Notes: generated by a model from the sequence alone, not told the origin. Shown: positions 35,945-45,699, counted from the stretch's first letter. The stretch: DNA of 64,000 nucleotides from CAMFLJ01 sp963702555 (GCA_963702555.1 CAVPCW010000006.1:62001-126000), one strand, 5' to 3'. Made by a program: numbers and translations.

Positions 35945-37810
35945 TCAGACCGAGGCGCCGTGCGGGTGGTCGGCCGCCATCAGCGACACGGCCGAGGCGA
36001 AGATGCCGGCGGCGTCGAGGCCGAGCTCGGCGAGGATGGCGTCTGGCTTGCCGTGGGGGATGTAGGCGGCCGGTACGCCGAGCACCCGCACCCGGGGCTC
36101 AGGCATCCCGACGGTGAGCTCGCACAACCGGTCGGCGACGGCCATGCCGACTCCGCCGTCGCGCAGACCGTCCTCCACGGTGACCACGTAGGGGTGGCGC
36201 CCGGCGTCGGCGAGCATCGCGGGGTCGAGCGGCTTCACGACCCGGGCGTCCCAGAGGGTGACCGACACGCCGTCGGCGGCCAGCATCTCGGCGGCGGCCT
36301 CGGCGGCGTCGAGCATCTTGCCCACGCTGATGATGCAGATGTCGTCGCCCCGGAGCAGGCGGCGGGCCTCGAGCCCGTGGCCGACCTCGCTCTCGCTGGC
36401 CTGGCGGGCGGAGGTCTTGGCCCAGCGGATGGCGGACGGCCCGTCGGTGATGTCGAGGGCGTCGTGGAGCATCTGGCCGAGCTCCTGGTACGACGACGGC
36501 GCGAAGACCGTCATGCCCGGCACCTTGGTGAGCAGCACCATGTCGAGCACGCCGTGGTGGCTGGGGCCGTCGTCGCCGGTGATGCCGGCGCGGTCGAGGC
36601 AGAACACGACGGGCTGGGAGTGCAGCCCCACGTCGAGGTTCACCTGGTCGAAGGCCCGGGTGAGGAACGTGGAGTAGACGGCGACCACCGGCCGCAGGCC
36701 ACCCACGGCCATGGCGGCGGCAGAGGCGACGGCGTGCTGCTCGGCGATGCCGACGTCGAACATGCGGCCCGGGAAGCGCTCGGCGAAGGGCAGCAGGCCG
36801 GTGGAGTCGGGCATGGCCGCGGTGATGGTGACGACCTCGGGACGGGCCTCGCCCTCCTTCACGATCGCCTCGGTGAAGGCGGCGGTGAAGCTGCCCGGCT
36901 TGGCCTCGGAAGTGTCGTGGAGCCGCTTGATCGGGTCGTTGAGCGCCGGGGCGTAGCCGCGGCCCTTCTCGGTGAGGACGTGGATGACCTGGGGCCCGCC
37001 GCCGATCTCGGTGGCGTTGCGGAAGGCCTCCTCCATCGCGGCGATGTCGTGGCCGTCGAAGGGCCCGGCGTAGCGCACGCCGAGGGCCTCGAAGAAGGCA
37101 GTGGGCTCCCACAGCTCGCGGATGGCGGCCTTGGTGGCGTCGAGGCCCCGCTCGAGGCGTCCGCCCACGACCGGCATCTCGGCGAGGAGCTTCTCGAGCT
37201 TGGCCTGCCGGCGCATGTACACCGGGTTGTTGCGGATCTTCACCAGGCTCTCGCCCAGCTTGGAGACCGTGGGGGCGTACGAGCGGCCGTTGTCGTTGAG
37301 GATGATGATGCAGTCGCGCCCGGAGTGGCCCAGGTTGTTGAGGCCCTCGAACGCCATGCCGCCGGTCATCGCGCCGTCGCCGATCACGGCGACCACCCGC
37401 CGGCCTTCGCCCTGAGGGGAGGCCTGCGCCACCGACAGGCCGTAGGCCCAGCTCAAGACGGTGGAGGCGTGGCTGTTCTCGATCCAGTCGTGCTCGGACT
37501 CCTCGCGAGACGGATAGCCCGACATGCCGCCGGCCTCACGCAGGTTCTCGAACCCTCCGAGGCGGCCGGTGACCAGCTTGTGGGGGTAGGCCTGATGCCC
37601 GGTGTCCCACAGGATGATGTCGTTCGGGGAGTCGAACACCCGGTGCATGGCCAGCGTCAGCTCGACGACACCCAGGTTGGAGCCGAGGTGGCCGCCGTGG
37701 GTCGTCACGGACTGGACGATGACCTGGCGCATCTCCTCGGCGAGCACCTCGAGCTGCGCGGCATCGAGCGCCCGCAGGTCAGCCGGAGAGTTGATCGACT
37801 CGAGGATCAT
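35945..37810 (-). CDS. dxs: 1-deoxy-D-xylulose-5-phosphate synthase
   Basis: A 621-residue thiamine-diphosphate enzyme that condenses pyruvate and glyceraldehyde-3-phosphate in the first step of the MEP isoprenoid pathway. Motifs are THGGHLGSNLGVVELTLA (about 37-54), the ThDP/Mg motif GDGAMTGGMAFEGLNN (about 147-162), the catalytic-Glu region FDVGIAEQHAVASAAAMA, and DRAGITGDDGPSHHGVLD. Length is family standard. The start ATG overlaps the stop of the PAP2 gene by ATGA, linking isoprenoid synthesis with two membrane lipid genes in one operon. Confidence 0.95.
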   Translation of the reverse strand: MILESINSPADLRALDAAQLEVLAEEMRQVIVQSVTTHGGHLGSNLGVVELTLAMHRVFDSPNDIILWDTGHQAYPHKLVTGRLGGFENLREAGGMSGYPSREESEHDWIENSHASTVLSWAYGLSVAQASPQGEGRRVVAVIGDGAMTGGMAFEGLNNLGHSGRDCIIILNDNGRSYAPTVSKLGESLVKIRNNPVYMRRQAKLEKLLAEMPVVGGRLERGLDATKAAIRELWEPTAFFEALGVRYAGPFDGHDIAAMEEAFRNATEIGGGPQVIHVLTEKGRGYAPALNDPIKRLHDTSEAKPGSFTAAFTEAIVKEGEARPEVVTITAAMPDSTGLLPFAERFPGRMFDVGIAEQHAVASAAAMAVGGLRPVVAVYSTFLTRAFDQVNLDVGLHSQPVVFCLDRAGITGDDGPSHHGVLDMVLLTKVPGMTVFAPSSYQELGQMLHDALDITDGPSAIRWAKTSARQASESEVGHGLEARRLLRGDDICIISVGKMLDAAEAAAEMLAADGVSVTLWDARVVKPLDPAMLADAGRHPYVVTVEDGLRDGGVGMAVADRLCELTVGMPEPRVRVLGVPAAYIPHGKPDAILAELGLDAAGIFASAVSLMAADHPHGASV

Positions 37811-38739
37811 GGGGCAGCGGGTTCCTTGCCGGTCCGATGCGAGGGGGACGGGTCCGGCCCGGACGATGGGTCGGCGGGCTCGGACGGTGAGGTCGGCACC
37901 GGCGATTCCGGGTTCACGGTACCCGTTCCGCGATGGTGCTTCACCATCAAGGCGGCCAGCCGGGAGCCGATGAGCCAGCCCAGTCCGATGACCGCGGCAC
38001 CGCCCACCGCGTCGAGCCAGTAGTGGTTTCCGGTGACGATGATCGTGAGCAGGGTGACCGCCGGATAGGCGGCCGCGAGGAACCTGGTCGTGCGGTGTCG
38101 CACCCGGGGCACGAGCACCAGGGCGCACCACAGCGACCACCCGAAGTGGAGGCTCGGCATGGCCGCGTACTGGTTGGAGATGCTCTGCATCGTCGAGTTG
38201 CTGAACGACCAGAGCCCGCCGTAGGAGGTGAGGGTGTCGACGAAGTGGGGGATGCCGTCGGTGGCCGCCGCCGGGCCCGCCCCGTAGGCGCAGTCGCACA
38301 GCAGTCTCGGGGGCATGAGCGGGAACAAGGAGAACCCGATCAGCGCCAGGCCGGTGCCGATGAGAAGGGTGTTGCGCCATGTGGGGTAGTCGCGAGGGTG
38401 GCGGGCGGCGAGCCACACGAGGATCGCCGCGGGCACGACGAAGTGGAACGAGCCGTAGAAGATGTTGAAGGCCCGCAGCACCCATGGCTCGCCCAGGAAC
38501 CAGCCCTGGATCGTGGCCTCGTGGAACAGGCCGATCGCCTTCTCGAGATCGACGATCCGCATGGCGTTCGTGTAGGCGTGCTCCGTGCCGACGGCGGCCG
38601 AACCGAACTGGTTCCGCACCAGGGTGTAGATGCCGTAGAAGCCGATCACGTAGGCGATCTCGCGCCACCAGTGGATGGTGACGTCGGGCTCGTCGCCGGA
38701 CGCGACGTCGTCGTCGGCCTCGGCCTGCCGGATGCTCAC
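37807..38739 (-). CDS. PAP2-superfamily phosphatase/inositol-phosphorylceramide-synthase-like protein
   Basis: A 310-residue integral membrane protein of the PAP2 superfamily. Helices lie near 30-50, 95-115, 130-150, 205-235 and 245-265. The conserved active-site segments are PSLHFGWS (about 194-201), with the first catalytic His, and GNHYWLDAVGG (about 245-255), with the second His and the Asp. The pattern is that of AUR1/IPC-synthase-like lipid phosphotransferases. The Pro-rich C-terminal tail is cytosolic. GTG start overlaps the flippase-like gene by GTGA. Substrate unknown; a polyprenyl or phospholipid phosphate is likely. Confidence 0.82.
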   Translation of the reverse strand: MSIRQAEADDDVASGDEPDVTIHWWREIAYVIGFYGIYTLVRNQFGSAAVGTEHAYTNAMRIVDLEKAIGLFHEATIQGWFLGEPWVLRAFNIFYGSFHFVVPAAILVWLAARHPRDYPTWRNTLLIGTGLALIGFSLFPLMPPRLLCDCAYGAGPAAATDGIPHFVDTLTSYGGLWSFSNSTMQSISNQYAAMPSLHFGWSLWCALVLVPRVRHRTTRFLAAAYPAVTLLTIIVTGNHYWLDAVGGAAVIGLGWLIGSRLAALMVKHHRGTGTVNPESPVPTSPSEPADPSSGPDPSPSHRTGKEPAAP

Positions 38740-39845
38740 GTGAGGGCCTCTCGCCTTCGCCCCCCGACGGCGAACGCCGGAGCACCGGCCAGGCTCACCA
38801 GGAGGTTGAGCGCGTACAGCACCAGCCCGAGGGCGACGGCCTGCTCGGCAGGGACCCCGAGCGGCGTGAGGAACAGCACGAAGGCGCCCTCGCGCACCCC
38901 GAGCCCGGAGATGCCGATGGGCAGCACCTGGGCGATCAGCACGGCCGGGAGGAACGCCAGCAGGGGGGTCAGCCCGAGCCAGCCGAACCCGAGGGCGGCG
39001 GCCACCATCAGCGCCGCCGCCACGAGCACGAGCTGGTAGGCGAGGCCGGCCAGCACCACGCCCAGGGCGGCCGCGGGGTGGGCGCGCATCTGGGCGACCC
39101 CCCGGTGCACCGCGCCGACGAAGCGGGTCCAGCCGTCGCTCTTGGCGAATCGCCCGCCGAGGCGCGGGTGATCGGCGATGAGCAGCACGAGCACGAGCGC
39201 GACGAGGGTGCCGGCGGCGACGGCCGCGGCGACCGCACTGGCTCGCCCCTGCTCGCGCAGGTCCGGGTTGATGAGGAGCCCGAAGAACGTGATGAGGGGC
39301 AGGACCAGCCAGCCGCTCAGCCGCTCGAGCACGACGGAGGCGAACGTGTCGGCCGAGTCGGCGTCGTCGACACCACGGGAGAGGCGCGAGACCCGCAGCA
39401 CGTCGCCGCCGATGGTGCTCGGCAGGACGTTGGAGACGAACGCGCCGGCGAAGTAGAGGGGCACGAGTCGGCGGAGCTTCTCGTGCAGGCCCATGGCCTT
39501 CAGCACCTGCTGCCAACGCACGGCGGAGAGCACGAGCCCCAGCAGGGTGAGCAGGGCGGCGCCGATCAGCCACAGGGCAGTGGTGCGGTTCCACTTGGGC
39601 ACCGTCTCGGACCATTCGAAGTCGTCGAAGCGGGTGAACAGGACGGCGAGCATCCCCACGCTCACGGCGATGCGCACGGGCATCACCCAGCGACGACGCC
39701 GTTCGGGGCGGGTGCCGGCGGTCTCGGCCACGTCGATCAGGTCGGCCACCGAGTCCGAGGCCAGGTGCGCGAGCCCGGGCAAGGGCGCGGCTGCGGCGGG
39801 CTCGTCCGGGGCATGGGGGCCCTCCGACCTCGGCCGATCCACCAC
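38736..39845 (-). CDS. Lysylphosphatidylglycerol-synthase-TM/UPF0104 membrane protein
   Basis: A 369-residue membrane protein of the LPG_synthase_TM (UPF0104) family, often flippases for lipid intermediates. The first about 50 residues are cytosolic and charged. Helices lie near 55-75, 90-110, 125-145, 165-185, 195-220, 255-285, 285-305 and 330-355. Family marks are VRWQQVLKAMG, GAFVSNVLPSTIGGDVLRV (about 134-152), and SGLGVREGAFVLFLTPLGV near 318-336. First gene of the flippase-PAP2-dxs operon. Direction and substrate cannot be read from sequence. Confidence 0.82.
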   Translation of the reverse strand: MVDRPRSEGPHAPDEPAAAAPLPGLAHLASDSVADLIDVAETAGTRPERRRRWVMPVRIAVSVGMLAVLFTRFDDFEWSETVPKWNRTTALWLIGAALLTLLGLVLSAVRWQQVLKAMGLHEKLRRLVPLYFAGAFVSNVLPSTIGGDVLRVSRLSRGVDDADSADTFASVVLERLSGWLVLPLITFFGLLINPDLREQGRASAVAAAVAAGTLVALVLVLLIADHPRLGGRFAKSDGWTRFVGAVHRGVAQMRAHPAAALGVVLAGLAYQLVLVAAALMVAAALGFGWLGLTPLLAFLPAVLIAQVLPIGISGLGVREGAFVLFLTPLGVPAEQAVALGLVLYALNLLVSLAGAPAFAVGGRRREALT

Positions 39846-39992
39846 GGGCGCCAGTCTACGGACGCCGCCCGTTCACCGAGCGGTCACCGTCTCCGACCGG
39901 GTTGGTGGGGGGCTGTGTACGGAGAGTGGTCGCACCGGGCATGATGGGGCTGGATCGGGCCGGCCGTCGGCCCGCCCTGGCGGAGGTGGGAG

Positions 39993-40944
39993 ATGGCCAC
40001 GATGGCGAGGTTCGGGCTCGGACGTCGGACGATGCGGATCGGCGTCGGCGTCGCCGCGCTCGGCGGTGGCGGCAGGGCCCCTGGCGGCCTGTGGCGCCGC
40101 CCCGACCGGCGAGGCGTACGTCACGGTGGACGACGGCGCCACCGGCAACGTCGCGTCGGCGGCGCTGACCCGGGCCAGCGAGACGACCACCGCAGTCGAG
40201 TCCGGTCGATTCCGCGTCAGCTACGTCATCAGCGGCTCGGGCGACGGCGAGAGCCTCGACATGACCATGTCGGGCTCGGGGTCCTTCAGCGACTTCGGCC
40301 AGAGGTCCGAGCTCACCCTCGACATGGGCGGTGCGTCGGGCACCGGCCTCGACGACATGCCCCTCTCCCTGGTGATGCGCCAGATCATCGACGGCACGAC
40401 CGCCTACGTGAAGGTCGAGACCGATGCGGCGATCCCGGGCTTCTCACCGGGCTGGATGAAGATGGACGTCGCCGAGCTCGCCGGGGACACCGCTGGCTCC
40501 CAGTCGTTCGGGGTGATGGGCTCGGACTGGTCGGGCTTCCTCGATTCGCTCAAGGGCGCGGGTGGCACGGTGGTCGAACGCGGGACCGACTCGATCGACG
40601 GGGTCCCGGTCACCGTCTACGAGGGCACCGTCGACCCCGAGTCGGCGATCGCCCAGGCCTCGCCCGAGGATGCGGCCGATGTCCAGGCGGCGCTCGACCA
40701 GATGGGCGGCACGTTCGAGATGCCGTTCACCGCATGGGTCGACGAGGACGGCATGGTGCGTCGCCTCGAGGTGACGGTCGCGGCCGACATGGGCCTGGCG
40801 ACGATGGACATGACGGTCACGATCGAGCTGTACGACCTCGGTGCGCCGATCACGATCACCCCGCCGCCGGCCGACGAGATCACCGACTTCGGTGGCGCCT
40901 CGGGCCTCGGGGGCCTGGTCGGCCCCGGGCTCGGCACCGCCTGA
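39993..40944 (+). CDS. Lipoprotein with LppX/LprG-like beta domain, frameshifted in its signal peptide
   Basis: From ATG 39993 (GGAGG 6 bp upstream) the protein reads MATMARFGLGRRTMRIGVGVAAL, then leaves frame at about 40062 through one extra G. Skipping it gives a lipobox, AVAAGPLAAC, and a continuous product of 316 residues. The mature part (about 50-310) has paired strands with FRVSYVISGSGDG, VDPESAIAQASPEDAAD and FTAWVDEDGMVRRLEV. This resembles LppX/LprG-type lipid-binding lipoproteins or LolA-like folds. Predicted location is the outer face of the membrane. The ligand is unknown, and family assignment is tentative. Confidence 0.68.
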
Positions 40945-40950
40945 CGGCTG

Positions 40951-41343
40951 TCAGTCGTCGAGCAGGCCGGCGGCCTTGGCCACGAAGTGCTCGGCGTCGA
41001 CCACCACACGGGTGACCCGCCCGACGCCCACGAGGCCACGGTCGTCGTTCACCGAGACGGTGAAGGTGACCCGGCGCCCGTTGACCTTCTCGACGACCGC
41101 CTCGGCGACGACGCGCTGTCCGACGGCCGAAGGCGCGAGGTGGTCGAGCTGGACCTTCATGCCGACCGTGGTCTGGCCCGGCGCGAGCTCCGGAGCCACT
41201 GCGGCGAGCGCCGCTTCCTCGCACAGCGCCAGCAGGCGGGGCGTGGCCAGCACCGGCACCTCGCCGGTGTGGAGCGCGATCGCCGTGTCGGCCTCGCCGA
41301 CGACGAGCTCGACCGTTGCGCTCAGGCCGGATTGGACGGGCAT
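40951..41343 (-). CDS. Hotdog-fold thioesterase (FlK-like)
   Basis: A 130-residue hotdog protein. The N-terminal strands are followed by a helix with PRLLALCEEAALAAVAPEL (about 35-53), with a Glu typical of thioesterases. Then come VGMKVQLDHLAPSAVGQRV (about 61-79), with the catalytic-like His, and VEKVNGRRVTFTVSVND. This matches the FlK/fluoroacetyl-CoA thioesterase-like group. It probably hydrolyses an acyl-CoA. It runs tail-to-tail with the lipoprotein gene (6 bp) and head-to-head with tldD. An alternative upstream start (MVERRSVPP) is possible. Confidence 0.8.
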   Translation of the reverse strand: MPVQSGLSATVELVVGEADTAIALHTGEVPVLATPRLLALCEEAALAAVAPELAPGQTTVGMKVQLDHLAPSAVGQRVVAEAVVEKVNGRRVTFTVSVNDDRGLVGVGRVTRVVVDAEHFVAKAAGLLDD

Positions 41344-41511
41344 CGGCGGTACGCTACGCCGCTCGACCATCCCCCGGCCAGCCCGTGCAACGACACGCAT
41401 GGTGTCGAGGCAGGCAGCGTGACCGAGCGGGTGATCGCCCGCCGGGGCCTGCCCCTCCGGTGGTGACCAACCCCTCCTGATGCCGGGGCAGGCGCTGGGA
41501 AAGGATCGTCG

Positions 41512-42904
41512 GTGATCGAGGAAGCCGTGCTCCAACGGGTGCTCGGGTCGGCGCTGAAGACCGGAGGCGAGTTCGCCGAGGTCTTCGCCGAGGACCGTCG
41601 CAACAGCTCGGCGCTGCTCGACGACGGACGGGTCGAGGAGCTCACCTCCGGGCGCGACCGGGGTGCGGGCATCCGCGTCGTGGTGGGCGACACCACCGGC
41701 TTCGCCCACACCGCCGACCTCAGCGAGGCCGGCCTGCTGGCCGCCGCCGAGGCCGCCGCGGCTGCGGCCAAGGGCGGCGGGGGCGGCACCCGCACCATCG
41801 CCCTCACCCGTCGGCCCGCCTCGCGTGGCTACGACATCGAGATCTACCCCGAGCGACGTGCCCAAGGCCCGCAAGGTGGAGCTGCTCACCCGGGCCGACG
41901 AGATCGCCCGCTCCGCAGGCGGTGCCATCTCCCAGGTGTCGGTGAGCTACGGCGACAACCGCCGCCGCATCCTCGTCGCCAACTCCGACGGCCTGCTCGC
42001 CGAGGACGACACCGTCCGCAGCTTCTTCGCCGTGAGCTGCGTGGCCACCGGCGACACCGGCATGCAGACCGGCCGCGAGAGCATCGGCCACACGGTCGGC
42101 TTCGAGCTGTTCGACATGTACGACGTCGACGAGCTCGCCCGCCGGGCCGCCGGCCGGGCCCTCACCAAGCTGGCCGCCCGTCCCGCGCCCAGCGGTGCCA
42201 TGCCCGTCGTCATCGCCAGCGGCGGCGGTGGCGTGCTCTTCCACGAGGCGTGCGGCCACGGCCTCGAGGCCGACCTCGTGGCCAAGGGCGCCTCGGTGTT
42301 CCGCGACCGCGTCGGACAGCAGGTCGCCAGCAAGGGCGTCACCGTCGTCGACGACGGCACCATGGCCAAGGAGTGGGGGAACATCGCCATCGACGACGAG
42401 GGCAACCCCGCCCAGCGCAACGTCCTCATCGACGACGGCATCCTCACCGATTACATGTGGGACCACCTCCGGGCCCGCAAGGAGGGTCGCCCCTCCTCGG
42501 GCAACGGCCGCCGGCAGAGCTACCAGCACCTGCCGATGGTCCGGATGACCAACACCTACCTGCTCGCCGGCACCGACGACCCCGACGAGATCGTCGCCTC
42601 CACCGAGAAGGGCGTGCTGGTGAAGCACCTCGGCGGCGGCCAGGTGAACACCGCCACCGGCGACTTCGTGTTCGGCATGACCGAGGCCTACCTGATCGAG
42701 GACGGCCAGGTCACCGAGCCGCTGCGCGAGGGCAACCTCATCGGCAACGGCCCCGAGGTCCTCCAGCGCATCGACGCCCTCGGCAACGACTTCGCCATGG
42801 GCCCTCCCGGCACGTGCGGCAAGGACGGCCAGGGCGTGCCCGTGGGCGACGGCGTCCCGACCCTGCGGGTCTCGTCGCTCACCATCGGCGGCACCGCGGC
42901 ATGA
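41512..42904 (+). CDS. tldD: TldD-family metalloprotease, frameshifted near residue 114
   Basis: The N-terminal part, from GTG 41512 (VIEEAVLQRVLGSALKTG), reads in frame to IEIYPE. One extra C at about 41854 (GAGCGACGTG) breaks the expected DVPKARKVELL. The rest carries the TldD zinc motif HEACGHGLEAD (about 244-254) and TATGDFVFGMTEAYLIEDG. Corrected length is 463 residues, in the family range. With PmbA-type partners TldD forms a protease that trims small proteins or peptides, and matures ribosomal or bacteriocin-like peptides in some bacteria. It overlaps the next gene by ATGA. Confidence 0.82.
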
Positions 42905-44244
42905 GCGACGAACTGCTCGCGGTCGCCGACCGCGTGGTCGCCATGGCCGCGCCCGGCGAGCAGGTCGAGGCCGTCGTGGTGCGCGGCACCGACACCGAGA
43001 TCAAGGTCTACGGGGGCGAGGTCGAGTCGCTCTCATCGGCCCAGTCCCAGGGCGTCGGCATCCGGGTCGTCGTCGACGGCAAGCAGGGCTTCGCCTACGC
43101 CGGAACCCTCGACGAAGCCGTGATCGCCGAGACCCTCGCCGAGGCGCGCGACAACGCCGGCTTCGCCACGCGGGACCCCTTCGTCGGCCTGGCCGAGCCC
43201 GACGGCGTGGCCGTGCAGGAGCTCGACCTCTTCCGGGAGTCGCTGCTCGGCTTCAGTCCCGACGAGAAGGTGGCGCTGGCCGTCGAGCTCGAACGGGCTG
43301 TGCTCGCCGCCGACCCCCGCATCTCGGGCATCGAGTCGGCCGAGTACGTCGACGGCATCTCCGAGGCCGCGGTGGCCACCACCACCGGCATCCGGTCGTT
43401 CGGCCGCGAGACCAGCTGCTACGTCGCCACCTATGCCATGGCCACCGAGGGCGACGACACACAGACCGGCTTCGGCTTCTCCGTCGGGCGCGAGGCCTCC
43501 GACCTCGATCCCGGCGCCGCCGCAGCCGAGGCCGCCGAGCGCGCCACCCGCATGCTCGGCGCGGTGAAGCCGCCCACCGGCCGGCTCACCGTCGTGCTCG
43601 ACCCGTGGGTCACCGCCCAGTTCCTCGGCCTGCTCGGCTACACCCTCAACGGCGACGCCGTGGCCAAGGGCCGCTCGCTCTTCGCCGAGCGCCTGGGCGA
43701 GGCGGTGGCCTCGCCGCTCGTCACCCTGATCGACGACCCCACCGACCTGCGGGCCATCACCGCCACCGACACCGACGGCGAAGGTCTGGCCACCCGCCGC
43801 AACGTGCTCGTCCGCGACGGCGTGCTCGAGATGTTCGTGCACAACGCCGAGAGCGCTCGTCGGGCCGGCACGGTCAGCACAGGCAACGCGGTGCGGGGCT
43901 TCAAGAGCACCCCCGACGTCGACTGCCTGTTCCTGTCGCTCCAGCCCGGCACCACCGACCCCGCCACCCTCATCGCCGGCATCGACGACGGCGTGCTGGT
44001 GCAGGAGGTCTCCGGCCTGCACTCGGGCGTGAACCCGGTCAGCGGCGACTTCTCCACCGGCGCCGAGGGCCTGCGCATCCGGGGCGGTGAGGTCGCCGAG
44101 CCGGTGCGCGAGTTCACCATCGCGTCCACGCTGCAGCGGATGCTCCACGACGTGCAGGCGGTCGGGAACGACCTCCAGTTCCTGCCCATGAACGCCGCCG
44201 GCGTGAGCCTCGTGGTCGCCGACGTCACCCTCTCGGGCTCGTGA
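42901..44244 (+). CDS. pmbA: PmbA/TldE-family protein 1
   Basis: A 447-residue TldE/PmbA-type protein, the non-catalytic or regulatory partner of TldD. The start MSDELLAVADRVVAMAAPGEQ is followed by VKVYGGEVES-like and VSTGNAVRGFKSTPDVDC regions. It ends with GVNPVSGDFSTGAEGLRIRGGEVAEP (about 378-403), the family C-terminal motif. No HExxxH zinc motif is present, as usual for this branch. It overlaps tldD upstream and a second PmbA-type gene downstream. Confidence 0.85.
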   Translation: MSDELLAVADRVVAMAAPGEQVEAVVVRGTDTEIKVYGGEVESLSSAQSQGVGIRVVVDGKQGFAYAGTLDEAVIAETLAEARDNAGFATRDPFVGLAEPDGVAVQELDLFRESLLGFSPDEKVALAVELERAVLAADPRISGIESAEYVDGISEAAVATTTGIRSFGRETSCYVATYAMATEGDDTQTGFGFSVGREASDLDPGAAAAEAAERATRMLGAVKPPTGRLTVVLDPWVTAQFLGLLGYTLNGDAVAKGRSLFAERLGEAVASPLVTLIDDPTDLRAITATDTDGEGLATRRNVLVRDGVLEMFVHNAESARRAGTVSTGNAVRGFKSTPDVDCLFLSLQPGTTDPATLIAGIDDGVLVQEVSGLHSGVNPVSGDFSTGAEGLRIRGGEVAEPVREFTIASTLQRMLHDVQAVGNDLQFLPMNAAGVSLVVADVTLSGS

Positions 44245-45626
44245 CCGCGGTCGTCACCCCTTCCCTCGAGCCGCCCGACGACGAGTGCGCCGACCTGCTC
44301 GCCGTGGCCCAGCGGGTCGCCGCCCAGGCCGGCACCGGTGAGCAGATCGAGGCCTTCGTGGGCCGGTCGTCGTACACGTCGGTGAAGGTCCACGCCGCGG
44401 AGGTCGAGTCGTTCACCGCGGCCACGACGGCCGGCATCGGCGTGCGGGTCGTGCGGGACCACCGCCAGGGCTTCGCGTGGGCCGGCAGCCTCGATGACGA
44501 CGTCATCGCCGACGCGTTGAACGAGGCGCGCGACAACGCCACCTTCGCCGAGCCCGACGAATGGGTCGGGCTCGCGTCGCCCGACGGTGTCGCTCCGGTG
44601 CCGTTCGACGCCTTCGACCCCGCCGTCGCCGCGCTGCCCGCCGACCGCAAGATCGAGCTCGCCCTCGAGCTCGAGCGCATGGTGCGCGGCGGCGACCCCC
44701 GCATCACCGGCGTGCGCGTCGCCTCGTTCTCCGACTCGTCGGGTCGCTTCGCCGTGGCCACCAACACCGGCATCGCCGGATCCGGTCGCGGCGCCTGGTG
44801 CTCGATGGGCGTGCTCGCCCTGGCCAACGACGGCGACGAGACCTACACCGGCAACGGCTCCACCGTCGGCTTCAGCCCCGACGACCTCGACCTCGACGAG
44901 GCCGCCGGCGACGCCGTGCTGCGGTGCACCCGCCTGTTCGGCGCCACGGCCGTGCCGTCGCAGCGCCTGGCCATCGTGCTCGAGCCCCGCCTGGCCGCCA
45001 GCGTGGTGGGCCTGCTCGGCGGCACCCTCACCGGCGAGCGAGTGCTCAAGGGCCGTTCGCCCTTCGCCGACCGCACGGGCGAGGCCATCGCGTCGCCGCT
45101 GCTCACGCTGGTCGACGACCCCACCGACCACCGGTCCTACGGGGCCGACACCTACGACGGCGAGGGCCTGGCCTGCCGCCGCAACTCACTTGTCGTCGAC
45201 GGCGTGCTGCAGGGGTTCCTCTACGACAGCGCCTCGGCCCGGCGGGCGGGCACGGTCTCGACGGGCTCGGCGGTGCGGGGCATCTCGTCCACGCCGTCCG
45301 TCGGCTGTCAGGCGCTCGCCGTCGCTCCCGGTGTCGGCACCCACGACGAGCTGCTGGCCTCGGTCGACCTCGGCGTCTACGTGCAGTCGATGACCGGTTG
45401 GCACTCCGGGGTCAACGCGGTCAGCGGTGACTTCTCCGTGGGCGTCGAGGGCCTGATGGTGCGCAACGGCCAGCTGGCCGAGCCGGTGCGCGAGGTCACG
45501 GTGGCCTCGACCCTGCAGCGGATGCTGCTCGACATCGCCGCGGTGGGCGCCGACATCGAGTGGCTGCCGGGCGGCACCAGCTGCCCCACGCTCGTGATCG
45601 CCGACCTCTCCCTCGGCGGCACCTGA
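44241..45626 (+). CDS. PmbA/TldE-family protein 2
   Basis: A 461-residue paralogue of the preceding gene. The two share a parallel layout: GEQIEAFVGRSSYTSVKVHAA against GEQVEAVVVRGTDTEIKVYGG, then VNAVSGDFSVGVEGLMVRNG near 395-414. An extra 15 or so residues at the start (MTAVVTPSLEPPDDECADLL) set it apart. No zinc motif is seen. GTG start overlaps the first PmbA stop by GTGA. Three TldD/PmbA genes in one operon is unusual; the second may be a partner for a different substrate. Confidence 0.85.
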   Translation: MTAVVTPSLEPPDDECADLLAVAQRVAAQAGTGEQIEAFVGRSSYTSVKVHAAEVESFTAATTAGIGVRVVRDHRQGFAWAGSLDDDVIADALNEARDNATFAEPDEWVGLASPDGVAPVPFDAFDPAVAALPADRKIELALELERMVRGGDPRITGVRVASFSDSSGRFAVATNTGIAGSGRGAWCSMGVLALANDGDETYTGNGSTVGFSPDDLDLDEAAGDAVLRCTRLFGATAVPSQRLAIVLEPRLAASVVGLLGGTLTGERVLKGRSPFADRTGEAIASPLLTLVDDPTDHRSYGADTYDGEGLACRRNSLVVDGVLQGFLYDSASARRAGTVSTGSAVRGISSTPSVGCQALAVAPGVGTHDELLASVDLGVYVQSMTGWHSGVNAVSGDFSVGVEGLMVRNGQLAEPVREVTVASTLQRMLLDIAAVGADIEWLPGGTSCPTLVIADLSLGGT

Positions 45627-45630
45627 TCCT

Positions 45631-45696
45631 CCACCCCCGAAAGCTGGCTCACCTGGTCCAGCGGGCCGAAGCGTGTGAGCCACCTTTCGGTGGTGG
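45631..45696. terminator. Long bidirectional hairpin between convergent genes
   Basis: Arms at 45631-45652 (CCACCCCCGAAAGCTGGC...) and 45675-45696 pair over 22 bp with two mismatches, around a 22-nt loop. It sits exactly between the PmbA-type gene (plus) and uppP (minus). Confidence 0.7.
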
Positions 45697-45699
45697 GGG

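Noticed and set aside
41854..41854. Programmed frameshift in tldD
   Set aside because: No slippery heptamer or downstream pseudoknot is obvious, and five other genes show the same one-base pattern, so sequence error is simpler.
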